From assembly GCF_013249045.1 (NCBI RefSeq), contig NZ_JABRWP010000008.1, positions 99,918-163,917 of the forward strand: 64,000 bases of DNA, read 5' to 3'. The notes beneath the pieces were generated by a model. That model was not told the DNA's origin. It saw only the letters and a list, made by a program, of their open reading frames with translations, and made no database searches. The translations under genes were made by a program, and so were the position numbers. Positions 1 to 9,520 of the stretch are shown piece after piece (within the stretch, counting starts at the first letter, position 1; each line of letters begins with the position of its first letter). Source of the stretch: Winogradskyella eckloniae (GTDB lineage: Bacteria > Bacteroidota > Bacteroidia > Flavobacteriales > Flavobacteriaceae).

Positions 1-1
1 A

Positions 2-220
2 ATTGGAGCAATCCGTGACGCAGTTGGAACTTTTAAAATCGAAGGTGAATTACGTTCTGAAACACAAATGAACATTAAGCGATTAATGGATATTGGATGT
101 TACAGAGGTATTCGTCATAGAGTTGGACTTCCATTAAGAGGACAACGTACTAAGAATAACTCTCGTACAAGAAAAGGTAGAAGAAAAACGGTTGCTAACA
201 AAAAGAAAGTAACTAAATAA
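2..220 (+). CDS. rpsM: 30S ribosomal protein S13, C-terminal part
   Basis: The gene is cut by the window start; the last 72 codons are present and end in TAA at 218-220. The translation begins [15 protein letters not shown] and contains the conserved S13 stretch [16 protein letters not shown], followed by the basic C-terminal tail ([15 protein letters not shown]) that contacts rRNA and tRNA in the small-subunit head. It is followed by rpsK, rpsD, rpoA and rplQ in the usual bacterial alpha-operon order, which confirms the identification. The 102-nt spacer to rpsK can fold (see separate entry). Confidence 0.97.
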   Translation: MGAIRDAVGTFKIEGELRSETQMNIKRLMDIGCYRGIRHRVGLPLRGQRTKNNSRTRKGRRKTVANKKKVTK

Positions 221-223
221 TAA

Positions 224-294
224 ATAGTCTTTAGTCTATTAGACGTTGGAAAGAATCTGTTTGAAATTTAACGGTTTAGGATTCTAGCGACTAT
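224..294 (+). other. Foldable spacer between rpsM and rpsK
   Basis: Complementary segments are visible by eye: ATAGTC at 224-229 pairs with GACTAT at 289-294, AGAATC at 252-257 pairs with GATTCT at 280-285, and GTCT/AGAC at 234-244 forms a small inner hairpin. Together they suggest a branched RNA in the untranslated spacer just before rpsK. No energy calculation was made. It could be an mRNA-processing or autoregulatory element, or chance pairing in AT-rich DNA. Confidence 0.35.
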
Positions 295-322
295 AAACTA
301 ATACTAAAAACTAAAAGTAAAC

Positions 323-706
323 ATGGCAAAGGCAAGTACTAAAAAACGTAAAGTTATAGTTGATGCAATTGGTGAAGCACACATTACAGCTTCTTTTAAT
401 AACATCATCATTTCTTTAACAAATAAAAAGGGTGACGTTATTTCTTGGTCATCAGCAGGAAAAATGGGTTTCAGAGGTTCTAAAAAGAACACACCTTATG
501 CTGCACAGTTAGCGGCAGAAGATGCTGCAGGTGTAGCTAAAGAAGCTGGTTTAAAGAAAGTAAAAGCATATGTAAAAGGTCCAGGAAATGGTAGAGAATC
601 AGCTATTAGATCTATACATAATGCAGGAATTGAAGTATCAGAAATTATTGATGTTACTCCAATGCCACATAATGGTTGTCGTCCTCCAAAAAGACGTAGA
701 GTTTAA
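323..706 (+). CDS. rpsK: 30S ribosomal protein S11
   Basis: A 127-residue protein of normal S11 length. It carries the family hallmarks [14 protein letters not shown] near residue 20, [13 protein letters not shown] near residue 86 and the C-terminal [19 protein letters not shown]11 lies in the small-subunit platform and contacts the mRNA exit path. The ATG at 323 follows an A-rich leader (AAAACTAAAAGTAAAC) without a Shine-Dalgarno motif, as expected for highly expressed Bacteroidota genes. It lies between rpsM and rpsD. The 217-nt gap to rpsD is unusually long for this operon and holds a hairpin and a promoter-like sequence. Confidence 0.98.
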   Translation: MAKASTKKRKVIVDAIGEAHITASFNNIIISLTNKKGDVISWSSAGKMGFRGSKKNTPYAAQLAAEDAAGVAKEAGLKKVKAYVKGPGNGRESAIRSIHNAGIEVSEIIDVTPMPHNGCRPPKRRRV

Positions 707-765
707 TCTGAAATAAATTCAGTGTTCTAGCATTTAATGTTAGAAATAGTCTCGAAACATTTAAG

Positions 766-810
766 TAAACTAATATCATTCATAAAAATGTATTGATATT
801 AGTTTATTTT
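766..810 (+). terminator. Hairpin with short T-run between rpsK and rpsD
   Basis: A perfect 13-bp inverted repeat, TAAACTAATATCA at 766-778 and TGATATTAGTTTA at 794-806, is followed by TTTT at 807-810. It has the shape of an intrinsic terminator or attenuator but the stem is AT-rich and the T-run is short, so termination may be partial. Its 3' arm overlaps the putative -33 element of the rpsD promoter. Confidence 0.5.
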
Positions 811-821
811 GCATAAATTTG
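793..821 (+). promoter_or_regulatory. Bacteroidota-type promoter before rpsD
   Basis: TAAATTTG at 814-821 matches the Bacteroidota -7 consensus TAnnTTTG exactly, and a TTG at 793-795 lies 18 nt upstream in the -33 position. Transcription from here would start near 826 and give rpsD a leader of about 98 nt. This suggests rpsD-rpoA-rplQ can be transcribed apart from the upstream ribosomal genes. Confidence 0.6.
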
Positions 822-825
822 CAAA

Positions 826-923
826 CTGAAAAAATTAACACAAGTATCAATCGAGAGGTTAACGGTTATAGAAGGATAAGATTAAGACCTTAATTCTAAA
901 ATCACTCTCAAAACAAATTTAAA
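826..923 (+). promoter_or_regulatory. Candidate rpsD 5' leader
   Basis: This is the untranslated stretch between the predicted start site and the rpsD ATG. GAGAG at 853-857 can pair with CTCTC at 905-909, enclosing AAGG (872-875) and CCTT (888-891). S4 is an autoregulator of its own operon in several bacteria (established for Escherichia coli), so a structured leader here is plausible. The pairing was found by eye only and no covariation data are available. Confidence 0.3.
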
Positions 924-1529
924 ATGGCAAGATATACTGGTCCTAAAACAAAAATCGCCCGTAAATTCGGACAAGCGATCTTCGGAGATGACAAAGCCTT
1001 CGAAAAAAGAAATTACCCTCCAGGGCAACACGGTAACAACCGTCGTCGTGGTAAAAAATCTGAATATGCTATCCAATTAATGGAAAAGCAGAAAGCAAAA
1101 TATACGTATGGTATATTAGAAAAGCAATTCAGAAACATGTTTAAAAGAGCAACGGCTGCACAAGGGATTACAGGTGAAGTTTTACTTCAATTATGTGAAT
1201 CGCGTTTAGATAACGTTGTTTACAGAATGGGAATCTCTCCTTCTAGATCTGGTGCTAGACAATTAGTATCTCACAGACACATTACTGTAAATGGTGAAAA
1301 GGTAAACATTCCTTCTTACCAATTAAAAGCAGGAGATGTTGTTGGTGTTAGAGAAAAATCTAAATCATTAGCAGCTATTCAAAATTCATTAGCTAATTCT
1401 AGCAATGTTTACGAATGGATTACTTGGAATACAGGATCAATGGAAGGAACTTACGTTTCTGTACCTGCGAGAATCCAAATTCCAGAACAGATCAATGAGC
1501 AAAACATCGTTGAACTTTACTCTAAATAA
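924..1529 (+). CDS. rpsD: 30S ribosomal protein S4
   Basis: A 201-residue S4, close to the usual length. It starts [16 protein letters not shown] and has the S4 RNA-binding domain around residues 92-155, including [12 protein letters not shown] and [19 protein letters not shown]4 binds the five-way junction of 16S rRNA, nucleates 30S assembly and in other bacteria represses its own operon. The lack of the zinc-binding cysteine cluster marks it as the cysteine-free form. The ATG follows an A-rich leader (CAAATTTAAA). rpoA follows after 94 nt. Confidence 0.98.
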   Translation: MARYTGPKTKIARKFGQAIFGDDKAFEKRNYPPGQHGNNRRRGKKSEYAIQLMEKQKAKYTYGILEKQFRNMFKRATAAQGITGEVLLQLCESRLDNVVYRMGISPSRSGARQLVSHRHITVNGEKVNIPSYQLKAGDVVGVREKSKSLAAIQNSLANSSNVYEWITWNTGSMEGTYVSVPARIQIPEQINEQNIVELYSK

Positions 1530-1623
1530 TAATTAATCATATTGGTATTTAGCCAAAGGATTTATTAGTCTTCTTCATACTTTTAAATCGCGCAACTAAA
1601 TAACAATTAAAACGAAGAACACT

Positions 1624-2616
1624 ATGGCAATATTAAATTTTCAGAAACCGGATAAGGTAATCATGATTGATTCTACTGATTTCGAAGGTAAATTCGAATT
1701 CAGACCGTTAGAACCTGGTTATGGTTTAACAGTAGGTAATGCATTAAGACGCGTTCTTTTATCTTCTTTAGAGGGTTTTGCAATTACTTCTGTTAGAATA
1801 GAAGGTGTAGATCATGAGTTTTCTACAATTTCTGGTGTAGTAGAGGATGTTACTGAAATGATTTTGAACTTAAAGCAAGTTAACTTTAAGCGTCAAATAG
1901 ATGAAATTGATAATGAGACTGTGACGATTTCAATATCAGGTCAAAATCAAATTACAGCTGGAGATTTTCAGAAGTTTATTTCAGGATTTCAAGTTTTAAA
2001 TTCAGATTTAGTAATCTGTAACTTAGATCCTAAAGTAAACATTAATATGGAGTTAACTATTGAAAAAGGAAGAGGATATGTTCCTGCAGAAGAAAATAAA
2101 AAAGCATCTGCACCAATCGGAACCATCTTTACGGATTCAATTTTTACACCAATAAAGAATGTAAAATATAGTATTGAAAACTACCGTGTTGAGCAAAAAA
2201 CGGATTACGAAAAATTAGTTTTCGAAATTCAAACGGACGGTTCAATCAATCCAAAAGATGCTTTAACAGAAGCAGCTAAGATATTAATTCACCACTTCAT
2301 GTTATTCTCTGATGAGCGTATCACTTTAGAGGCGGATGAAATAGCACAGACTGAAACTTATGATGAAGAGTCACTTCACATGAGACAACTATTGAAAACT
2401 AAATTAGTTGATATGGATCTTTCTGTACGTGCGCTTAACTGTTTAAAAGCGGCAGAAGTAGATACTTTAGGAGACTTAGTATCTTTCAATAAAAATGATT
2501 TAATGAAATTCAGAAACTTCGGTAAGAAGTCTTTAACTGAGCTAGAAGAACTAGTAAATGTAAAAGGATTAAATTTCGGAATGGATTTAAGCAAATATAA
2601 ATTAGACAAAGACTAA
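1624..2616 (+). CDS. rpoA: DNA-directed RNA polymerase subunit alpha
   Basis: A 330-residue alpha subunit of normal length. The N-terminal assembly domain includes [20 protein letters not shown] at about residues 29-48, used for dimerisation and for docking beta and beta'. The C-terminal domain at about 255-320 includes [15 protein letters not shown] and [14 protein letters not shown], the part that contacts UP elements and activators. It lies between rpsD and rplQ as in most bacteria. The spacer before it holds TTCTTC (about 1569) and GAAGAA (about 1614), which could pair, but this is weak. Confidence 0.98.
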   Translation: MAILNFQKPDKVIMIDSTDFEGKFEFRPLEPGYGLTVGNALRRVLLSSLEGFAITSVRIEGVDHEFSTISGVVEDVTEMILNLKQVNFKRQIDEIDNETVTISISGQNQITAGDFQKFISGFQVLNSDLVICNLDPKVNINMELTIEKGRGYVPAEENKKASAPIGTIFTDSIFTPIKNVKYSIENYRVEQKTDYEKLVFEIQTDGSINPKDALTEAAKILIHHFMLFSDERITLEADEIAQTETYDEESLHMRQLLKTKLVDMDLSVRALNCLKAAEVDTLGDLVSFNKNDLMKFRNFGKKSLTELEELVNVKGLNFGMDLSKYKLDKD

Positions 2617-2638
2617 TACAATTTAATACTAATCATAT

Positions 2639-2668
2639 TTTGCTCCTCGCTAATGAGTATAGTAGCAA
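2639..2668 (+). other. Small hairpin in the rpoA-rplQ spacer
   Basis: TTGCT near 2640 and AGCAA near 2664 are complementary, with an inner CTC/GAG pair, in the 70-nt spacer before rplQ. There is no T-run, so it is not a terminator. It may be a processing or translation-control hairpin, or nothing. Confidence 0.25.
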
Positions 2669-2686
2669 GATGATAAAACAAAGGTC

Positions 2687-3160
2687 ATGAGACACGGAAA
2701 AAAATTCAACCATTTAGGAAGACAAACAGCACATAGAAAAGCTATGTTAGCTAATATGGCTTGTTCATTAATTGAGCATAAACGTATTAACACAACAGTG
2801 GCGAAAGCAAAAGCTTTAAAGCAGTTTGTAGAACCAATGATTACTAAATCTAAGACAGATACTACACACAACAGACGTATTGTTATGTCTAGACTTAGAC
2901 AAAAAGAAGCTGTTTCTGAATTATTTAGAGATGTAGCTACTAAAGTTGGTGATCGTCCAGGAGGTTATACACGTATTATTAAACTTGGTAACCGATTAGG
3001 TGATAATGCTGATATGGCGATGATAGAATTAGTGGATTACAACGAAATCTACAATGCTGGTAAAGCTCCTAAGAAAACAACTCGTAGAAGTAGAAGAGGT
3101 GGTAGCAAGGCTACAACTACACCACCAGTAGAAACTAAAGCTTCAAACGAAGAAGAATAA
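2687..3160 (+). CDS. rplQ: 50S ribosomal protein L17
   Basis: A 157-residue L17 starting [20 protein letters not shown], the family signature. The core (about residues 1-120, including [17 protein letters not shown]) is followed by a Lys/Arg-rich then acidic tail of about 35 residues ([11 protein letters not shown]...ETKASNEEE) not found in the 127-residue Escherichia coli protein. C-terminally extended L17 is, to my knowledge, common in Bacteroidota. It is the last gene of the alpha operon and is followed by a strong terminator. Confidence 0.97.
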   Translation: MRHGKKFNHLGRQTAHRKAMLANMACSLIEHKRINTTVAKAKALKQFVEPMITKSKTDTTHNRRIVMSRLRQKEAVSELFRDVATKVGDRPGGYTRIIKLGNRLGDNADMAMIELVDYNEIYNAGKAPKKTTRRSRRGGSKATTTPPVETKASNEEE

Positions 3161-3190
3161 TTATTATGTTAATAAGCATTAATAAATATA

Positions 3191-3224
3191 AAGGATAGAC
3201 TGTTTCAGTTTATCCTTTTTTTTT
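3191..3224 (+). terminator. Terminator after rplQ
   Basis: AAGGATAGACTG (3191-3202) pairs with CAGTTTATCCTT (3206-3217), with one G-T wobble, around a TTT loop. A run of nine T begins at 3216. It ends the alpha operon. Confidence 0.9.
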
Positions 3225-3424
3225 GGACTTTTGCAAAGTAAAAATACAATTTGAACGAAATTAGTCACATGTCTATAAGTAATTGTAGTAGTGTAGGTGC
3301 TAATGTGAAACAGTGTATCATTCAATTAAATTGTATACGTTACGTCAAATGAAAATGATTAGTTTACATCAGCATTTTAAAATAATATATAGTTAATAGC
3401 AATAAACGATACAACGCAACAAAA

Positions 3425-4528
3425 ATGAAATACAAACAAAGAAAAAAAGCCCTTATTCTTTTAGCAGATGGAACGATTTTTCATGGTAAATCCATAGGAA
3501 AAGAAGGTTCTGCCTTTGGAGAAGTTTGTTTTAATACAGGGACAACAGGATATCAAGAAATTTTCACTGACCCTTCATATTATGGTCAATTAATGGTTAC
3601 TACTAATGCCCACATTGGTAATTATGGTACGAAAGAAGATGAAGTAGAATCGGATGACATTAAAATTGCTGGATTAATATGTAAAAACTTTAGTTTTAAT
3701 TATTCTAGACCTGCGGCAGATGCTTCTTTAGAAGATTTTTTTGAAAAGCATAATACCTTAGCTATTGCAGATGTAGATACGCGTGCGTTAGTGAGCTATA
3801 TTAGAGATAATGGTGCAATGAATGCTGTGATAACTACAGAGGTAGATAATTTAGATACATTAAAAAAGCAGTTAGCAGATTCTCCTTCAATGAAAGGTTT
3901 AGAATTGGCATCTAAAGTGTCTACGAAAGCACCTTATTTTGTGGGTGATGAAAATGCAACCTATAAAATTGCAGCATTAGATATAGGCATTAAAAAAAAT
4001 ATTCTAAGAAACTTAACAAGTAGAGATGCTTATGTAAAAGTGTTTCCATATAATGCTAAGTTTGAAGAATTAGAAGCTTTTAATCCTGATGGTTATTTCT
4101 TATCAAATGGACCTGGTGATCCAGAACCATTGGTAGATGCGCAAGCGTTGGCAAAAGAGATAATCGCTAAGAACAAGCCATTATTTGGTATTTGCTTAGG
4201 GCATCAAGTCATTGCATTGGCCAATGGTATTTCTACTTATAAAATGCATAATGGGCATAGAGGTATCAATCATCCTGTTAAAAACTTAATTACAGGTAAA
4301 GGTGAAATAACATCTCAAAATCATGGTTTTGCCATTAATAGAGAAGAAACGGAAGCGAATGACCATGTAGAAATTACTCATGTGCATCTTAATGATAATA
4401 CAGTTGCAGGCATAAAAATTAAAGATAAAAATTGTTTCTCTGTACAGTATCATCCAGAAGCAAGTCCAGGACCAAATGATTCTTTATATTTATTTGATCA
4501 ATTTATAGACTTAATAAAAAATAATTAA
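3425..4528 (+). CDS. carA: Carbamoyl-phosphate synthase small subunit
   Basis: A 367-residue glutamine amidotransferase subunit that releases ammonia from glutamine and passes it to the large subunit for carbamoyl phosphate (arginine and pyrimidine synthesis). The N-terminal CarA domain has CFNTGTTGYQEIFTDPSYYGQ near residues 37-57. The class I GATase domain has the nucleophile in FGICLGHQ at about 256-263 and the His/Glu pair in QYHPEASPGP near 340. carB is not in the window. carA is alone, with a terminator on each side, so it appears monocistronic. Confidence 0.97.
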   Translation: MKYKQRKKALILLADGTIFHGKSIGKEGSAFGEVCFNTGTTGYQEIFTDPSYYGQLMVTTNAHIGNYGTKEDEVESDDIKIAGLICKNFSFNYSRPAADASLEDFFEKHNTLAIADVDTRALVSYIRDNGAMNAVITTEVDNLDTLKKQLADSPSMKGLELASKVSTKAPYFVGDENATYKIAALDIGIKKNILRNLTSRDAYVKVFPYNAKFEELEAFNPDGYFLSNGPGDPEPLVDAQALAKEIIAKNKPLFGICLGHQVIALANGISTYKMHNGHRGINHPVKNLITGKGEITSQNHGFAINREETEANDHVEITHVHLNDNTVAGIKIKDKNCFSVQYHPEASPGPNDSLYLFDQFIDLIKNN

Positions 4529-4540
4529 ACTAAAATATTA

Positions 4541-4577
4541 AAAACGCAATAGAACAACAGTTTTATTGTGTTTTTTT
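4541..4577 (+). terminator. Terminator after carA
   Basis: AAAACGCAATAGAAC pairs with the segment GTTTTATTGTGTTTT, allowing G-T wobbles, and a T-run continues to 4577. Confidence 0.8.
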
Positions 4578-4649
4578 AGTTACGAAAACATTATAGTAAA
4601 CTTTAATCATAAATATGATTTTTGTACTGTATTAAGTTTTAGATTTTCG

Positions 4650-4657
4650 TAAATTTG
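4650..4657 (+). promoter_or_regulatory. -7 box upstream of eno
   Basis: TAAATTTG at 4650-4657 matches TAnnTTTG exactly, 28 nt before the eno ATG. The wider context TTCGTAAATTTG recurs before mdh and, with one change, before gltA. I see no convincing -33 TTG at normal spacing. Confidence 0.6.
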
Positions 4658-4682
4658 ATATAAATCAACATAAAAAAAATAG

Positions 4683-5978
<1,296 letters not shown>

Positions 5979-6002
5979 CATAGCTCAACACATAGCTTAT
6001 AG

Positions 6003-6035
6003 TAAAACCTACAAATTAATTTTTGTAGGTTTTTT
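6003..6035 (+). terminator. Terminator after eno
   Basis: AAAACCTACAAA at 6004-6015 pairs with TTTGTAGGTTTT, followed by a T-run to 6035. Confidence 0.9.
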
Positions 6036-6322
6036 GTATTTATTCATTCTGTTATTTCTTTTATTTTCGGATTTATAATTCATTTAGAAAGCTATAATTT
6101 AAATCTTTTAAGCATTGTGTGGCCACATAAGATTTATTAAAATTGAAGAATAACCATAGATAGTTGTAATAAATAAATAATTTAAGGTAATATTTTTAGA
6201 CTTTTTTGTGGTTTATATAAAACTTTATTGAATCGTTAAAACGATTATAAATCTGCTTTCGAAATCGATTGAGATTTCGTAAATTTACGTCTCTAATAAT
6301 ATATAAAATCCGAAAAGAAAAT
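6036..6322 (+). promoter_or_regulatory. gltA upstream region with two inverted repeats
   Basis: This AT-rich stretch holds no gene that I can see. Near its end are two inverted repeats: AATCGT-TAAA-ACGATT at 6231-6246 and CGAAATC-GATTGA-GATTTCG at 6260-6279. The second abuts TAAATTTA at 6280-6287, a one-mismatch match to the -7 box TAnnTTTG. The layout suggests an operator at the gltA promoter. A short palindrome, TGTGGCCACA, lies at 6118-6127. Confidence 0.45.
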
Positions 6323-7609
6323 ATGTCAGATAAAGCTACATTAGAAATTAATGGTGAAAAATATGATTTCCCTATAATTGTTGGTACAGAAAAAGAAGTT
6401 GCAATAGATGTTAAAAGTTTAAGAGGCGCAACAGGTGGAGCAATTACTTTAGATCCAGGTTATAAAAATACTGGAAGCTGTGAAAGTGCCATTACATTTT
6501 TAGATGGGGAAAAAGGTATATTAAGGTATAGAGGTTATTCTATAGAAGAGTTAGCAGAAAAAGCTGATTTTTTAGAGGTAGTGTATTTGCTTATTTTCGG
6601 CGAGTTGCCAAATCAAGAAGAGTTAGATAAATTTCATTCTGATATAAAATCTCATTCCGTTGTAGATGATGATCTTAAAAAAATATTAGATGCGTTTCCA
6701 AAATCTGCACACCCAATGGGTGTATTATCATCATTAACAAGTGCACTTACTGCATTTTACCCAACTTCAGTGAATGTGGCTTCAGAAGAGGCAATGTATA
6801 ATTCTATTGTAACTATTTTAGGTAAATTCCCTGTGATTGTAGCATGGACAATGCGTAAAAAGCAAGGTTTACCATTAGAGTATGGTGATGACAAGTTAGG
6901 GTATGTAGAGAATATTTTAAAGATGATGTTCAAAAGTCCAAATAGTGACTATGAGCAAAATCCTATATTAGTTAATGCTTTAGACAAACTATTAATATTA
7001 CATGCAGATCATGAGCAAAATTGTTCTACATCTACAGTAAGAATAACAGGTTCTTCACATGCCGGACTTTTTGTTTCACTTGCCTCTGGTATTTCAGCAC
7101 TTTGGGGACCTTTACATGGTGGTGCAAATCAAGCCGTATTAGAAATGCTCGAAGCTATTAAAGAAGATGGTGGAGATACTAAAAAATATATGGCTAAGGC
7201 TAAAGATAAGAACGACCCATTCCGTTTAATGGGATTTGGTCATAGAGTATATAAAAACTTTGATCCAAGAGCAAAGATAATTAAGGTAGCTGCCGATGAA
7301 GTATTGTCGGATTTAGGTGTAGAAGACCCAATTTTAGATATCGCTAAAGGATTAGAGAAAGAGGCTTTAGAAGATCCATATTTTGTGGACAGAAAATTAT
7401 ACCCTAACGTAGATTTCTATTCTGGTATTATATATAGAGCAATGGGAATACCTGTAGAAATGTTTACTGTAATGTTTGCATTAGGTCGTCTACCAGGTTG
7501 GATTGCACAATGGAAAGAAATGCGTACGCGTAAAGAACCTATTGGACGTCCAAGACAACTATATATTGGTGAAACATACAGACCATTTAAGACCATTGAT
7601 AAAAGGTAA
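6323..7609 (+). CDS. gltA: Citrate synthase
   Basis: A 428-residue type II citrate synthase condensing oxaloacetate and acetyl-CoA at entry to the TCA cycle. Recognisable parts are GYRGYSIEELAE-like sequence (RYRGYSIEELAEKADF), DHEQNCSTSTVR (active-site His region), GPLHGGANQAVLEML and MGFGHRVYKNFDPRA near residue 300, and the C-terminal PGWIAQWKEM. I chose the ATG at 6323 (MSDKATLEINGEKY), preceded by an A-rich leader, over an in-frame TTG at 6269, because it gives the normal family length and lies behind the promoter-like TAAATTTA. Confidence 0.97.
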   Translation: MSDKATLEINGEKYDFPIIVGTEKEVAIDVKSLRGATGGAITLDPGYKNTGSCESAITFLDGEKGILRYRGYSIEELAEKADFLEVVYLLIFGELPNQEELDKFHSDIKSHSVVDDDLKKILDAFPKSAHPMGVLSSLTSALTAFYPTSVNVASEEAMYNSIVTILGKFPVIVAWTMRKKQGLPLEYGDDKLGYVENILKMMFKSPNSDYEQNPILVNALDKLLILHADHEQNCSTSTVRITGSSHAGLFVSLASGISALWGPLHGGANQAVLEMLEAIKEDGGDTKKYMAKAKDKNDPFRLMGFGHRVYKNFDPRAKIIKVAADEVLSDLGVEDPILDIAKGLEKEALEDPYFVDRKLYPNVDFYSGIIYRAMGIPVEMFTVMFALGRLPGWIAQWKEMRTRKEPIGRPRQLYIGETYRPFKTIDKR

Positions 7610-7626
7610 TAAATAATTATATATTT

Positions 7627-7660
7627 TAAAAAGCTTCATATTTATTATGGAGCTTTTTTT
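7627..7660 (+). terminator. Terminator after gltA
   Basis: AAAAAGCTTCATA pairs with TATGGAGCTTTTT (one T-G wobble), followed by a T-run to 7660. It sits just 12 nt before the next start codon, so the next gene probably depends on weak read-through or a promoter within this short gap. Confidence 0.85.
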
Positions 7661-7672
7661 ATTTTTACATAT

Positions 7673-8584
7673 ATGAAATTAAACATAGAAAACGAAACGT
7701 CGCGCCTCAAAGCCGTTATTCTTGGTACAGCAGAAAGTGTAGGTCCAATTCCATCAATAGAGGACGCTTACGACCCTAAATCTATTCAGCATATAAAAGC
7801 AGGTACATATCCTATAGAAAGCGATATGATTAATGAGATGAAGGCTGTTGCTAATGTGTTTAAAAAATATGATGTTAAAGTCTATAGGCCAAAGGTTATT
7901 AAAGATTATAATCAAATATTTTCTAGAGATATTGCTTTTGTCATAGAAGATAAATTGATAAAAGCCAATATTTTGCCTGATCGCGAAAGAGAATACGAAG
8001 CGATACAGCCTATTTTAGATGACATAGGAGAGGACAACATTATAATATTACCAGAAGAATGCCATGTAGAAGGAGGTGATGTGATGCCATGGAATGATTA
8101 CATATTTATAGGTACCTATTCTGGTGAAGATTATGCAGACTATATCACAGCAAGGACAAATATGGATGCCGTAATTGCAATTCAAGAGTTGTTTCCTCAT
8201 AAAACAGTGAAGTCTTTTGAATTAAGAAAGTCTAATACCAATCCTAAAGAAAATGCCTTGCATTTAGACTGTTGCTTTCAACCTATTGGAAAGGACAAAG
8301 CTATAATTCATAAAAATGGATTTTTAATAGAAAAGGAGTATCAATGGTTAGTTGATTTCTTTGGTGAGGAAAATATTTTTGAAATCACAAAAGAAGAGAT
8401 GTACAATATGAATAGTAATATCTTTTCCATTTCTGAAGATGTTATTATATCTGAAACAAATTTTACAAGGCTAAATAGTTGGTTAAGGGAAAACGGTTTT
8501 ACTGTAGAAGAAGTTCCATATGCCGAAATTGCCAAACAAGAAGGGTTATTGCGCTGTTCTACAATGCCATTGATAAGGGAATAA
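7673..8584 (+). CDS. Amidinotransferase/dimethylarginine dimethylaminohydrolase-like protein
   Basis: A 303-residue member of the guanidine-modifying enzyme superfamily (arginine deiminase, DDAH, amidinotransferases). Active-site signatures are in the expected order: EGGDVMPW near residue 133 (Glu/Asp), LHLDCCFQP near 198 (His), and the C-terminal nucleophilic cysteine in LLRCSTMPL near 295. It probably hydrolyses or transfers a guanidino or amidino group of an arginine-like substrate; the substrate cannot be read from sequence. It lies 63 nt after gltA on the same strand beyond a terminator, and converges on the ACBP gene with only 3 nt between stops. Confidence 0.85.
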   Translation: MKLNIENETSRLKAVILGTAESVGPIPSIEDAYDPKSIQHIKAGTYPIESDMINEMKAVANVFKKYDVKVYRPKVIKDYNQIFSRDIAFVIEDKLIKANILPDREREYEAIQPILDDIGEDNIIILPEECHVEGGDVMPWNDYIFIGTYSGEDYADYITARTNMDAVIAIQELFPHKTVKSFELRKSNTNPKENALHLDCCFQPIGKDKAIIHKNGFLIEKEYQWLVDFFGEENIFEITKEEMYNMNSNIFSISEDVIISETNFTRLNSWLRENGFTVEEVPYAEIAKQEGLLRCSTMPLIRE

Positions 8585-8587
8585 TCC

Positions 8588-8854
8588 TTATTTTCTATAC
8601 AAAAAATAATTATTTACAAGATTTATATATTCTTGTTTAGCCTCATCTTCTGTAATATCCTTTACTTGGAATAAAGCATTGGTCTTAAATGCATTTATAA
8701 TAGGTTTACGACTACTAGGACGTGTATAATTATTGGTCGCTTTTTTGTAATAAGCATAAAGACGTAATAAGAAATCTGCAGGAAACGGTTCTGTGTGATC
8801 GTTAACACGATCTACGGCTGTATTAAATTCTATGTCTAATTCTTTAGAAACCAT
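8588..8854 (-). CDS. Acyl-CoA-binding protein
   Basis: A short 88-residue protein that matches the ACBP family in length and pattern: an early FNTAVDRVND helix, then the signature DFLLRLYAYYKKATNN near residues 27-42, and YINLVNNYF at the end. The family binds medium and long acyl-CoA esters in the cytoplasm as a four-helix bundle. The usual K-W-x-A-W segment is altered here (INAFKTNALFQVKDIT), so binding may differ. It is the last gene of a minus-strand run after psd (12-nt gap) and cdsA, which points to a role in acyl-CoA supply to phospholipid synthesis. Confidence 0.8.
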   Translation of the reverse strand: MVSKELDIEFNTAVDRVNDHTEPFPADFLLRLYAYYKKATNNYTRPSSRKPIINAFKTNALFQVKDITEDEAKQEYINLVNNYFLYRK

Positions 8855-8866
8855 TTTCTTTAGAAA

Positions 8867-9520
8867 TTATTTCATTTCTGCAATCACACTTTCTCCACCT
8901 CTCACTTTTTGATTAAGCGCTACTTTGATATCTGCATCTAAAGGTAAGAATAAATCTACGCGAGAGCCAAACTTAATAAAACCAGAGTCTGCTCCTTGTT
9001 CTACCTTAGTATTTACTTTAGCGTAGTTTACAATACGTTTTGCTAAAGCACCAGCGATTTGTCTGTGTAATACTTTACCAAAACTTTCATTTTCTACAAC
9101 GACTGTTGTACGCTCATTTTCTTCACTTGCCTTTGGGTGCCAAGCCACTAAAAATTTACCAGGATGATATTTACTGAAAGTAACTTTACCTGCAATAGGA
9201 TAGCGGGTAACATGCACATTTATTGGCGACATAAACACAGATACCTGAATGCGTTTGTCTTTAAAAACTTCATTTTCTTCTACTTCTTCAATAACAACAA
9301 CTTTACCATCAACTGGAGATAAAGCTTGTTTGTCATTAATATGCGTATTTCGTTTAGGGTTTCTAAAAAATTGTAGTATCAGTATAAAAAACACCAATAC
9401 TGCTAGCATGAGTCCTTTTCTTAACCATTCATTGGTAATAAATCCATCAATTAAAAAAAATGAACCTACAACAATGACGAGTGTAATGAAAATAATTTTA
9501 TGACCTTCTTTATGAAACAT
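8867..9520 (-). CDS. psd: Phosphatidylserine decarboxylase family protein
   Basis: A 217-residue Psd of the short Bacteroidota/archaeal-like type. Two hydrophobic segments occur in residues 9-50. The body contains LSPVDGKVVVIEE near 67, SPINVHVTRYPIAGKV near 97 and the self-cleavage site KFGSRVDLFLP near 184, where Gly-Ser is processed to make the pyruvoyl group. It converts phosphatidylserine to phosphatidylethanolamine at the inner membrane. It overlaps cdsA by 11 nt, and ACBP follows after 12 nt, so these are co-transcribed. Confidence 0.93.
   Translation of the reverse strand: MFHKEGHKIIFITLVIVVGSFFLIDGFITNEWLRKGLMLAVLVFFILILQFFRNPKRNTHINDKQALSPVDGKVVVIEEVEENEVFKDKRIQVSVFMSPINVHVTRYPIAGKVTFSKYHPGKFLVAWHPKASEENERTTVVVENESFGKVLHRQIAGALAKRIVNYAKVNTKVEQGADSGFIKFGSRVDLFLPLDADIKVALNQKVRGGESVIAEMK

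Noticed and set aside
6118..6127. TGTGGCCACA palindrome as an operator
   Set aside because: It is only 10 bp and far (more than 150 nt) from the gltA promoter box, so chance is a sufficient explanation.
6269..6322. TTG start for citrate synthase
   Set aside because: It would lie upstream of the predicted transcription start and add 18 residues not usual in the family.
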